Below the pieces are notes generated by a model. The model did not search any database, was not told the origin of the DNA, and saw only the letters and a list, made by a program, of their open reading frames with translations. A program made the position numbers and the translations under genes. This document shows positions 24,773-33,700 of a stretch of DNA of 64,000 bases, piece by piece (the stretch's first letter is position 1; each line of letters begins with the position of its first letter). The DNA comes from Bacteroidota bacterium (GTDB lineage Bacteria > Bacteroidota > Bacteroidia > AKYH767-A > JAHEYN01): positions 76,172-140,171 of the forward strand of contig JAHEYN010000005.1 in the NCBI GenBank assembly GCA_023251555.1, given 5' to 3'.

Positions 24773-25339
24773 TCAGAGGTTGTTACCCAGAAGCACTTCT
24801 GTTGCGCCCGATCCAAATCTGGCAGGATTGGCATCCCTGAATAAAATCCCGGGATAGTCTTTCAGCCTTTTGCGTATCTCGCTTTTCAGCCTGCCATTTC
24901 CAACTCCATGAATGAAAACAACACTGCCGAATCTTTCCAAAAAAGCCCTGTTCATCATTTTCTCAAAATGAGAAAGCTGGATATCAATTATCACGGCATT
25001 GGAAAGACCTGAAAAATCATCAAGAAGTTCTTCAATATGCAGGTCCACTTCCATTGAGGCAGCAGAAACCCGGGGAGCATTATGAACAGTTTTTCCGCGG
25101 GACGCAGTCTTAAAGTTTTCCCGGCGCAGCTTTTCTGCCTGCACAGACACATCTTCTTCAGCGGAGACTGATGTAACTGCCCGGTTTCCCGGAACAAGGA
25201 TAATATCTCCGGCAGATACCATTACTTCTACGCCTTCATCAAGACGGATGAGAATACTCTCTCTCCCCTGAACAGACACCACAATTCCTCCGCCTTTTTC
25301 ATCCAGAAAAGCCACCCTGTCTCCTTTCCTGAAACTCAT
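24773..25339 (-). CDS. DUF2027/Smr-domain protein
   Basis: A 188-residue cytosolic protein. The N-terminal ~60 residues (KGDRVAFLDEKGGGIVVSVQG … EGVEVMVSAGDIILV) form a small beta domain of the DUF2027 type. The C-terminal half is an Smr domain: VDLHIEELLDDFSGLSNAVIIDIQLSHFEKMMNRAF and FIHGVGNGRLKSEIRKRL, with the DLH and HGxG motifs intact. Smr domains, known from MutS2, have DNA/RNA nicking activity. The cellular role of this combination is not known to me. It is the fifth gene of a tight minus-strand run, only 3 bp from the DUF2279 gene. Confidence 0.88.
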   Translation of the reverse strand: MSFRKGDRVAFLDEKGGGIVVSVQGRESILIRLDEGVEVMVSAGDIILVPGNRAVTSVSAEEDVSVQAEKLRRENFKTASRGKTVHNAPRVSAASMEVDLHIEELLDDFSGLSNAVIIDIQLSHFEKMMNRAFLERFGSVVFIHGVGNGRLKSEIRKRLKDYPGILFRDANPARFGSGATEVLLGNNL

Positions 25340-25342
25340 GGC

Positions 25343-26389
25343 TTAAAAATACAGTGGGTGAAAAATGAGATTTCCTTTGCGGCCTATCTCGAGGGCAGGA
25401 GCGGGAATTTTTATAAATCCTACAGACCTTAGCACTGTGTTCAGGAAGTAGCTTTTACTTTTGATCCGGCTCAGGTCTATATCAAGAGAAATATAATACT
25501 GGCGGTAACGGGGGACGGAAGAGTAGTCGAGCGTGACTTTTCCGTTTTCTCTTATTAAATTATCTCTTCCCCCGATCAGCCCTTCTGCTCCGTACCCTAC
25601 GGCAATATTCAGCCACTTTGGAAAGCGGGAAGTGCTTCCCGTAAATGAGGCTATGTTTGCGGATAACCAGTACGTCTGCCCGTTATAATCTTTCAGTAAT
25701 TTTTCCCAGAGGGAACTTCCAAGCATGGAGGGGCGATAGGAAGCGTAAGGAGAGTTGTGGTATGAGAATTTCAGCCTGACTTTCTGTTGTTCCCAGCAAA
25801 GCTCCTGGGCAATGAGCATGGCAGATCCGGTGGTATTGGCAATAACATCCCCGGAAGAGAAGCCCCATCCCGGGGAAAAGCCGTCGAGTATCTCTATGCT
25901 GAGGGGATATGCAAAACCAATCAGTCCTCCGTACCAAACAGCTTTCCGGTGCTCCATCCCTGTCCACTTAAAAACATACAGCATCCATTCACTTCCCTGG
26001 AAAGTGTTGATGGCATGCCCGACCTTGTCCATCTGGAACCATTCAGGGTTATCATTGAAAAAATGAAATTCGTGAAGAGGGTAATCACTGTACCAAAGTT
26101 CATAAAGCCCTGACATAAGACCAACGTAGGAAACCGCGGTAGTACCCAAAACTATATTTTTTCTTTTACTGATGTATGTTTTTGACGGGACAAGAAAAGC
26201 AAGGCTGGTATCATGCGGGCCGGATTTATGCTGAAGCATATCCCGGGTGATGGCGGATGGAATGGGTAAAGGCACAAAGTGCTTCACATCACTTGTATCA
26301 GCTTCCCGGGCAGATGCTGCAAAACAAAAGATGACCGGAAAAAGCAAGAAAAGAAAGCGGGGCACCGGCAACGGGATTCCTCCTGGCAT
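25343..26389 (-). CDS. DUF2279 family envelope protein
   Basis: 348 residues with an N-terminal signal peptide (FLFLLFPVIFCFAASARE). The central part has the DUF2279 pattern: GLMSGLYELWYSDYPLHEFHFFNDNPEWFQMDKVGHA, then several hydrophobic segments, with SPGWGFSSGDVIANTTGSAM. The family is related to small YfiM-like lipoproteins; its function is unknown. The C-terminal part is beta-rich with aromatic residues, so an outer-membrane location is plausible. It starts 3 bp after the phosphohexomutase gene and ends 3 bp before the Smr gene, indicating one transcript. An AGGAGG lies inside the first codons, so a slightly later start (TTG or GTG) is possible. Confidence 0.8.
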   Translation of the reverse strand: MPGGIPLPVPRFLFLLFPVIFCFAASAREADTSDVKHFVPLPIPSAITRDMLQHKSGPHDTSLAFLVPSKTYISKRKNIVLGTTAVSYVGLMSGLYELWYSDYPLHEFHFFNDNPEWFQMDKVGHAINTFQGSEWMLYVFKWTGMEHRKAVWYGGLIGFAYPLSIEILDGFSPGWGFSSGDVIANTTGSAMLIAQELCWEQQKVRLKFSYHNSPYASYRPSMLGSSLWEKLLKDYNGQTYWLSANIASFTGSTSRFPKWLNIAVGYGAEGLIGGRDNLIRENGKVTLDYSSVPRYRQYYISLDIDLSRIKSKSYFLNTVLRSVGFIKIPAPALEIGRKGNLIFHPLYF

Positions 26390-26392
26390 AAC

Positions 26393-27799
26393 CTACCCGA
26401 GCAATGTTTTTTTCCCCTCGCTGAGGATATCAAATGCAGCACGGCTGGAAGATGACTCAGCATAGGTACGCAGGACCGGCTCTGTTCCGGAAGCCCGAAT
26501 CATCATCCAGTCGCCGTTTTCAAAAAAGTACTTGTAGCCATCGAGGTTTTCCGTTTTTGTCACCCTGTATTTCCCGAATGTCTTGTATTTCTGTTCCATG
26601 CATGCTTTAAGAATTTTTTCCTTAAGATCCGGAGAGAGATGAAGGTCGGAGCGCTCGTAAGCAAAAGTTCCGACTATTTTATATACCTCAGCGATCAAAT
26701 CCTCAAGGGTTTTGCCGGACTTCGCCATAAACTCAATGAGAGTAAGGCCTATCCATATTCCGTCGCGTTCAGGGATGTGGCCTTTAATGGCAATTCCACC
26801 CGACTCCTCTCCCCCGAGAAGCACGTCTTCGTTCAGCATAATTTCACATATATACTTAAACCCGATCTTCACAACCTCTACCGGAAGCTTATAATGCATG
26901 CAGAGCTTTTCTACCCTGGGGCTTACGGAGAATGCCACACAGACTTTCCCTTTTTGTTTTTTATACAGGCAGAGGTAATGAATGAGGAGAAGTATGATAT
27001 GATGGGAGTCCACAAAATTCCCTTTGCCGTCATATAAGCCGATCCTGTCTGCATCACCGTCGGTAGCAAAGCCGCAGGCAACAGATCCGGACTTTTTAAT
27101 AAGTTCCGAAAACTCAAGCAGGTTTTTATGAATCGGCTCCGGAGCCTGCCCCATAAATGAGGGATTGAATTCAGCGTGAAGAAAAGTTATTGACGGGAAC
27201 AGCTTCCGCATCACATTCTGCCCTGCCCCGAACATAGCGTCATAGGCCAGCCTGATGCCGGATTTGTTTATTGCGTCAAGGTCAAAGCTGGATTTTATAT
27301 GGTCACAGTAAACTGTTTCGAGGTCAACCACTTCAAGAAGCCCCTTCTTTGTCATTTCTTCGAGGTTAACGGTTTCGTTTTCAACACCGGAAACAGGGGG
27401 AATCAGCGCCTCGATCTCCGCCACCATATCAGGGAGAAGGGGGCCCCCATAGCCACCCTTCAGTTTGAAACCGTTATATGACGGAGGGTTATGGCTGGCA
27501 GTAATCACGATTCCGGCAGTTGCCTTAAGCCGCATTACGCCAAGCGATACCATAGGGGTGGAAACAAAAGAAGGCGCAATGTATGTTTTGACACCGTGTC
27601 GGCACAGCACTTTTGCAGCAGCTTCGGAAAAAAGCTGTCCGCCAAAACGACAGTCGTATCCAACAACCACAGATGGCTTTGCATCTATTTCCGACAACCA
27701 TTTTGCAGTAGCCTCAGCGACTCTTTCAACATTGGCAACAGTAAAGTCCTGTGCGATGATAGCGCGCCAGCCGTCGGTTCCAAACTTTATATCAGACAT
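26393..27799 (-). CDS. Phosphoglucomutase/phosphomannomutase family protein
   Basis: 468-residue alpha-D-phosphohexomutase that interconverts hexose-1- and 6-phosphates. The four family signatures are present: FGTDGWRA at the N-terminus, the catalytic phosphoserine loop TASHNPPSYNGFKLK, the metal loop DGDADRIGLYD, the sugar-binding GGEESGG, and the phosphate-binding RASGTEPVLRTY. The exact substrate (glucose, mannose or glucosamine phosphates) cannot be decided from motifs alone. The start MSDIKFGTDGW is canonical. It lies 20 bp after the gene at 27820 and 3 bp before DUF2279. Confidence 0.93.
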   Translation of the reverse strand: MSDIKFGTDGWRAIIAQDFTVANVERVAEATAKWLSEIDAKPSVVVGYDCRFGGQLFSEAAAKVLCRHGVKTYIAPSFVSTPMVSLGVMRLKATAGIVITASHNPPSYNGFKLKGGYGGPLLPDMVAEIEALIPPVSGVENETVNLEEMTKKGLLEVVDLETVYCDHIKSSFDLDAINKSGIRLAYDAMFGAGQNVMRKLFPSITFLHAEFNPSFMGQAPEPIHKNLLEFSELIKKSGSVACGFATDGDADRIGLYDGKGNFVDSHHIILLLIHYLCLYKKQKGKVCVAFSVSPRVEKLCMHYKLPVEVVKIGFKYICEIMLNEDVLLGGEESGGIAIKGHIPERDGIWIGLTLIEFMAKSGKTLEDLIAEVYKIVGTFAYERSDLHLSPDLKEKILKACMEQKYKTFGKYRVTKTENLDGYKYFFENGDWMMIRASGTEPVLRTYAESSSSRAAFDILSEGKKTLLG

Positions 27800-27819
27800 A
27801 TCAGAGGATTGATGAGGTT

Positions 27820-28929
27820 TCAGTTTTCTTTTACTCCAAGGTATGGCCAGGAAGATGTTTCGAGCAGGGCTTTGCGATAAGACTCGGAATACCTGGGTTC
27901 GATTTCAGTATTATTAATCCTGCTGATGACGTAAAACGTACTATTCTCCTTCAGAAAATCTTCAAGGCTCTTAAAGCCAACAAATACATCCCATTTTCTC
28001 ATGTCCTCCATAGATAACGGATTAAGCGGGACACCCGAAACAAAGATTGTTACTGACAATGGCGTTACAATGATCCTGCCATTCAGCTTTACCCACAGCG
28101 AAGAAACCTGCACCCGCGTGACAGGGGGGGCATCCCTCCTGAAATGACTGACAAAACGGTCGCCGCCGGCGTTTAACAACTCTTCCATATTGGCAGAAAA
28201 AAAAGAAGTCAGAGATTCAAACAGACCCCTGCTGTTCTCTACGGACTGGCCTGTAAACGAAGTAGTGTTTTCGATGGTATAGATAATGTATTTGTCGGGC
28301 GTAACAGGAGGCACCCCGGTAATAAACTGCCGCCCTGAAAAGGTTTCGTCCTTCAGCATCATGGATTTTTTAGCATCCCTGATCCGTTCATTTCCGAACT
28401 GTATCAGGTCATAATAAAACTTCCTGTATCCAAGGCGCTGTGAAAAAGTTGTGCTGTAGCTTCCGTCGGCACCGGCAGGAATCATTGAAGTTCTGAACAT
28501 TTCTTCCACATCGGCATAGTCAATATAGCCGTATGAAACAGGTTCGTGCTTTTCGCTTTCGTTGACAAAGGAGAATCCGACTGTCTTTGTGCGGAGTTCT
28601 TTCTTTGAGATCATCCAGATCTCATAAATGAAAAACCTGAACGTTTCACCGAATTTAGTATTTGACGATTTCTCAATGTTGGAAAGTGTTTCCGGAGTAA
28701 TTTCAATTTCTTTTTTGGGAGAATCCCATAGTTTCAGATTAGAGCCCATAACCTGCCGGTAAACAAAGGCGGGCAGGCAGTCGGCTATATTAGTGCCAAA
28801 AGAATCCGGCTGCAGCGCTTTATCCACCTGCATTATCACCTTTGTTTCTTCTGCATAGGATCCGGCGGCAAGTGCCAGGAAAACAGCCGGGCTGATAAAT
28901 CTTCTTATTATTACCTGCAGGATTTTCAT
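27820..28929 (-). CDS. Secreted protein of unknown function, possibly GldN/PorN-like
   Basis: 369 residues with an N-terminal signal peptide (FISPAVFLALAAGSYAEE). No family is certain. The segment FRFFIYEIWMISKKELRTKTVGFSFVNE, followed by VEEMFRTSM and QRLGYRKFYYDLIQFGNERIRD, resembles by eye the GldN/PorN pattern: Tyr-x-Trp-phe-Asp-Lys, then a beta-strand ending in P, then a helix and a region ending in a conserved Arg-Asp. GldN binds the T9SS ring and is periplasmic, which fits the signal peptide and PorQ nearby; the usual GldN neighbours (gldK, gldL, gldM) are absent. The gene starts on the last base of the mltG stop (TAATG). Confidence 0.6.
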   Translation of the reverse strand: MKILQVIIRRFISPAVFLALAAGSYAEETKVIMQVDKALQPDSFGTNIADCLPAFVYRQVMGSNLKLWDSPKKEIEITPETLSNIEKSSNTKFGETFRFFIYEIWMISKKELRTKTVGFSFVNESEKHEPVSYGYIDYADVEEMFRTSMIPAGADGSYSTTFSQRLGYRKFYYDLIQFGNERIRDAKKSMMLKDETFSGRQFITGVPPVTPDKYIIYTIENTTSFTGQSVENSRGLFESLTSFFSANMEELLNAGGDRFVSHFRRDAPPVTRVQVSSLWVKLNGRIIVTPLSVTIFVSGVPLNPLSMEDMRKWDVFVGFKSLEDFLKENSTFYVISRINNTEIEPRYSESYRKALLETSSWPYLGVKEN

Positions 28930-29984
28930 TAGTGAATGTTGCGTTTATTCAGTTCACGCTGGAACTTCCTTGCGTTTGTCATGTGCTGCCCGTAAGTTTC
29001 AGAGAAGCAATGATAACCGGAGAAATCCTCTTTCGCACAAAAATACATATAATTATGCCTGGTGTAATCAAGCACGGCATTTACGCTTGAAAGCGAGGGA
29101 TTGCAAATAGGCCCCGGAGGCAGCCCGTAATATTTGTATGTGTTATAAGGAGACTCTTTTTCCTTGTGAACATCAAGCACCCTGTGAACAGAAAAATCTC
29201 CTAAAGCATAAATAAGGGTAGGGTCAGCCTGAAGTTTCCAGTTTTTCCGGAGCCTGTTGATATACACTCCGGCTATCATGCTTTTTTCACTATCCTTTGA
29301 CGTTTCCATTTCAACAATGGAAGCAAGCGTAATAACTTCGGAAGGAGCCAGGCCTGTTTTCTTTGCTTTGAGCAGGCGTTCTTCTGTCCAGAAGCGGGCA
29401 TATTCCGCAGCCAGTCTCTTCAAAAACATTTCTGCAGAAGTGTTCCAGTTAAACTCATAAGTGTTGGGAATAAAAAGAGCCAGTGCATTTTCCCTGTTTA
29501 CCCCGAACTTTTTCAGAAGTGTATTACTCCCGAGAGCATCAACAAGCGAGGCTGAATCGGCTTCAAGCTGTGAAGCAATCTTTGATACCAGCTGGTCTTT
29601 TGTCCTCAGTATGCCGATCACGATCTTCACCGGTACCTGCTTTCCCGAGCGCAGGAGGGTGAGCAGCTGCTTATTGTTCATCTTTGCGAGGATGCGGTAT
29701 TTTCCGGGGTGGATATTCTGCCGGTAGTTCATTCTTTCGGCAACCCAGTAAAAAGAGGCGCGATCGAGCAGCAGGTGTTCTTTCTCAAGGATAGAGACAA
29801 CATCTTCGAAAGTTGATCCGGTGGGAATATAAATGAAAACTTCCTTTTTTTTCTCGAGGAAAATATTGGGTTCATACACCATTTTGTAGAAAGAATAAAT
29901 GGTTATGGCTGCCCCGGCCAGCAGGAGAAAAGAGAACACAATGAGTATCTTCTTCAAACGGGACGGTCCCCTGTGTTTAGCCAT
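28929..29984 (-). CDS. mltG: Endolytic transglycosylase MltG
   Basis: Cleaves nascent peptidoglycan strands at the inner membrane. From ATG 29984 (MAKHRGPSRLKKIL) the 351-residue protein has one membrane helix (ILIVFSFLLLAGAAITIYSF), a LysM-like part (FIYIPTGSTFEDVVSILEKE) and the YceG catalytic domain with ASIVEMET (catalytic Glu), AGVYINRL, LQADPTLIYAL, SPYNTYKYYGLPPGPICNPS and FSETYGQH. The frame is open 55 codons further upstream, but those codons do not fit the family. The next gene overlaps its stop by one base. Confidence 0.95.
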   Translation of the reverse strand: MAKHRGPSRLKKILIVFSFLLLAGAAITIYSFYKMVYEPNIFLEKKKEVFIYIPTGSTFEDVVSILEKEHLLLDRASFYWVAERMNYRQNIHPGKYRILAKMNNKQLLTLLRSGKQVPVKIVIGILRTKDQLVSKIASQLEADSASLVDALGSNTLLKKFGVNRENALALFIPNTYEFNWNTSAEMFLKRLAAEYARFWTEERLLKAKKTGLAPSEVITLASIVEMETSKDSEKSMIAGVYINRLRKNWKLQADPTLIYALGDFSVHRVLDVHKEKESPYNTYKYYGLPPGPICNPSLSSVNAVLDYTRHNYMYFCAKEDFSGYHCFSETYGQHMTNARKFQRELNKRNIH

Positions 29985-30089
29985 TCGATATTGTTTCTTT
30001 TTGCGAAAATACAATTTCTCCACATAGACAGGAAACCCCGGTGCCGGGCAAATTTGCAGGGGCGGCACTATGTAAGAATTGAAAACATT

Positions 30090-30120
30090 TTTGTCCGGCA
30101 AAAAAAGTAAACGAATTTTG
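30090..30120 (+). promoter_or_regulatory. Candidate promoter of the DUF4256 gene
   Basis: TTTG (30090-30093), 19-nt spacer, GAATTTTG (30113-30120; one mismatch to TAnnTTTG), 29 nt before the ATG at 30150. Confidence 0.4.
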
Positions 30121-30149
30121 CACCTTTGTATACAAATCAATAATAACAC

Positions 30150-30722
30150 ATGATGACTAAGGAAAATAAAAAAGCGTTGTCAGCAAAACGACGTGAAGAA
30201 ATCACCGGGGTATTAAAAACCCGTTTTGAGAAAAACATGAACCGTCATAAAGGACTTGAATGGGCTAAAGTTCAGGCCAGGCTTACGGCCAATCCGGGAA
30301 AATTATGGTCGCTCAGTGAGATGGAAATAACGGGAGGCGAGCCGGATGTTGCCGGCCATGATAAAAAAACCGGTGAATATTTTTTTTATGATTGTTCGGA
30401 AGAAAGCCCCAAAGGCCGCAGGAGCCTTTGTTACGACCGTGTAGGGCTGGAGTCAAGAAAAGAATTTAAACCGGAAAACAATGCCGTTGATATGGCCGCT
30501 GCCATGGGCATTGAACTTTTAACGGAAGAACAATACCGGGATTTGCAGAAACTCGGAACGTTCGACCAGAAAACATCAAGCTGGATTAACACACCTTCCG
30601 GGATCAGGAAACTGGGCGGTGCAATCTTTGCCGATTTCCGTTACGGAAATGTTTTTGTTTATCATAACGGTGCACAGTCCTACTATGGCAGCAGGGGATT
30701 CCGCGGATCGCTGAGGGTCTGA
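30150..30722 (+). CDS. DUF4256 family protein
   Basis: 190-residue soluble protein. The start MMTKENKKALSAKRREEITGVLKTRFEKNMNRH, the block LWSLSEMEITGGEPDVAGHDKKTGEYFFYDCSEESPKGRRSLCYD, and the C-terminal GIRKLGGAIFADFRYGNVFVYHNGAQSYYG are strongly conserved in this family. Its function is unknown to me; the conserved acidic and Cys/Tyr residues suggest an enzyme. It is a single gene between divergent mltG and the convergent PorE-like gene, whose stop is immediately adjacent (30723). Confidence 0.92.
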   Translation: MMTKENKKALSAKRREEITGVLKTRFEKNMNRHKGLEWAKVQARLTANPGKLWSLSEMEITGGEPDVAGHDKKTGEYFFYDCSEESPKGRRSLCYDRVGLESRKEFKPENNAVDMAAAMGIELLTEEQYRDLQKLGTFDQKTSSWINTPSGIRKLGGAIFADFRYGNVFVYHNGAQSYYGSRGFRGSLRV

Positions 30723-33700
30723 TTACTCTCCTCCTGACAAAGATTTTGCCTCTTCGAGGGAGATTTGTTTCCCGTCTTTAAAAGCCACGATAAAAGCGTC
30801 AGCAATGCCCGCTTCCACAGCCTGATTCTTTAAAGCGTCGGCAACGGAAAAATCTTTCAGCACCCCCGCATAGAATACATTCAGGCCTTCCGCATTGGGA
30901 TGATTCACGATAGCGCCGCTCCTGCGGATGGCAAGAAATTTCTGAACGATGTCATGGGGCACCTTTTCCCGGAAAGCACCTATCTGTACACGGAAAACCA
31001 AACCTCCTATGTCAAGGGGATTATGAGAGGCGGCAGGAGGGGCTACTCTGCGGGCAACCGGCTGCTCTTCCGAAGCGGGGGTTTCAGGTACGGGAGATGG
31101 AGAAGGTTCAGCCTGAACACGGGTGCGTTCTCCGGCGGACTCAGCGTTGCTCGCCACAACCGGCAGAGGCGGAATATTTTGCGGGGCAGGTGCAGGCTGG
31201 CCCGGAGCATTGCGGGCAAACTGCTTTGCCTCGGCAATAGAAATTCTCTTCCCATTATAATAAGCCACAACAAAAGCGTCTTTATAACCGATCTGCCTAA
31301 CCTCGTTCTTTGCCCAGTCTGCCGGATCAAAGGCATGGAAAATTCCGGCGGTATAGCGGATCAGGCCGTTGGGAGATGTTTCCCCGGCGAGAGGCTGCAT
31401 ACCCTTAAACAAATCCTGAGGGATAGGATTCCTGAAAGCGCCGATCTGAATTTTAAAGATCAGGCCGGGCGGCAGCGGGGGATTAAGCGGTATAGGACTG
31501 ACAGCACTGTATACAGAGACAGTACTGTTCGGGACTATCTTTATAACATCTCCTTCTGCCAGAGGTGTTTTCCTCCCCCCAGCGGGAGCAGCAAGAGCGA
31601 TGACAGGTTCCGCATTTATCCCTGCAGCGGAAGGCTGCTGATCCCCGGGTGATAGCCCGGAAGCAGGAACTGCACCGGAAACACTGGCATCTGCAGCTGA
31701 TGCATTTTCAGCCTTCACATCTTCACGGGATGCAATTGCACCGGCAGAAGGAGCCGGCTGCTTTTCTCTATCCTGTTCCCGCGCAGGAGCCTCCGCAGCA
31801 GGAGTAATATTTTCCTTCACCCTTTCATCCTTCACAGCTACGGCAGGGGGTTCGACCGCAGGGCTGGACTTAAGAAGACTGTTATACTGTTCTGAAAGGT
31901 CTTTCCGTTTGGCTTCCAATTCCTTTTCGGACTGTTCTGCTTGCGCGGCAAGCTGGTCGCTCCCGGCCTGCTTCACGGCAGCCTGTGATTCAAGCATTTT
32001 CACATTATCAAGCGCTTGTGTTTTTTCCTGTTTAGACTTTGCAGTCTGAGCTGTAGCGTTATAACTTTCCACCTGTGCCCTGTAACTCTTCGCTTCTTTA
32101 TCGAGCGCATCAGCAGCGGCCCGTGTGCTGTCAAGGCTCTCCTGCTCATTCATTATCTCAGTCTTAAGCTCTACATACTGAGCATATTCCGGGGTGGTAA
32201 CGTCTATTTTCAGCGGATCTATTATGACTTCTTCAGGCTGGGGCTTTTTCCTTACTGTCTTCCTGACAGGGGCAGAGGGTTGGCTTGCAACAGGCTGAGA
32301 AGAAACCGTTTTCACGGGAACCGCCTCATCCGTCCGGGGAGCTTCAGCACCAGCCGCGGAAGCAGAAACAGCGGGAGCAGTTGCAGCAGTACCTTCCTTA
32401 ATCTGTTGGGCGTAGGTAATTTTTTCGACAGACTGCTGCTGGGCGGCTATGGATTTACTGTTCAGTTCTGAAGCTTTTTTCATTGCCCTGTCTTTCTCGG
32501 CAGGATTGGACATCCGCCTTGCACCTTTAAACATTTCCTGCGACTGCCGGGCAAGACTCTCGGATTCCTGTTCCAGGCGTTTTCCTTCGGCCATGATGCT
32601 GTCGGCCTGCATGGCAGCCTCCGGCGAAACTGATACAGAAGCAGAGGCGGTTTGCCCGCCCGGTTCGCCCTGCTGTGGATTACCGCCGGCAAAGGCAAGC
32701 TTTGCATCAGCCTCCTGCTGCATCATGACTGAAAGAGCAGAGAGGCTGTCAGCCTCGGTATTTTTTCTTGCTGCCTCACGTTTATTTTTTGCAGACGAAG
32801 CCTCCTTCCTCAAATCAGAGGCTTTTGCTTCGAGAACTTTCGCTTCACCTGACAAGTGTGCAGCCTCTTCCGAAAGCTGAGGGCTGCCGGAAGAAGAAGC
32901 AGATGAAGAACTGACTGTAGCAGGAGAGGGAGAGGGCGAAGGCTCAGCGGAAGAAACAGTTTGCCCTGCTGTACCACTCCCCGACTGGTTCTCCCCTGCA
33001 AGGGCAAGCTTTGCTTCAGCCTCCTGCTGCATCATGACTGAAAGAGCAGAGAGGCTGTCAGCCTCGGTATTTTTTCTTGCTGCCTCACGTTTATTTTTTG
33101 CAGACGAAGCTTCCTTCCTCAAATCAGAGGCTTTTGCTTCGAGAACTTTCGCTTCACCAGACAGGTGTGCAGCCTCTTCCGAAAGCGGAGAGCTGCCGGC
33201 AGAAGAAGCAGATGAAGGACTGACTGTAACAGGAGCGGGCGAAGACTCAGCGGAAGAAACAGTTTGCCCTGCTGTACCGCTGCCGGACTGGTTCTCCCCG
33301 GCAATGGCCAGCTTTACATCAGCAGCTTCGTGCTCACTTTCTGAAGCTGTGGATTTTGCTTTCCCGGACGGCCGCGCGGCAGCCGCCTGCTGTTGTCCGC
33401 CGCCGGAATGATCTCCTGCACCGGGTTCCTGTGCGGCACTTGTTGTACCTGCAGGTGTGCCGGAGGATTCTGCTGCGGAGGCTTTCAGTTCATCTTCAAG
33501 TCTTTTGGATACTGACAAAGCAGAGAGGCTGTCGGCTTCTTGCATTTTTCTTGCAGCCTGTTTTTTATTTTTTAGGGAAGAGGCTTCTTTCCTCAACTCT
33601 TCAGCGCGGGATTCCAGGTTGTCGGCTTCACGACGCAGCACCACAGCATCAACAGGCTGTTGCTGTGCGGGAGCAGCGGGCTGAGGAGCTTCGCTCTCCT

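Noticed and set aside
24283..24857. Reading frames of 96 and 133 codons over 24283-24857
   Set aside because: They coincide with RNase P RNA, whose conserved structure explains the sequence.
32694..33311. CRISPR array or satellite in the repeat region
   Set aside because: The repeats are 309 bp, in frame and coding; no short direct repeats with unique spacers occur anywhere in the window.
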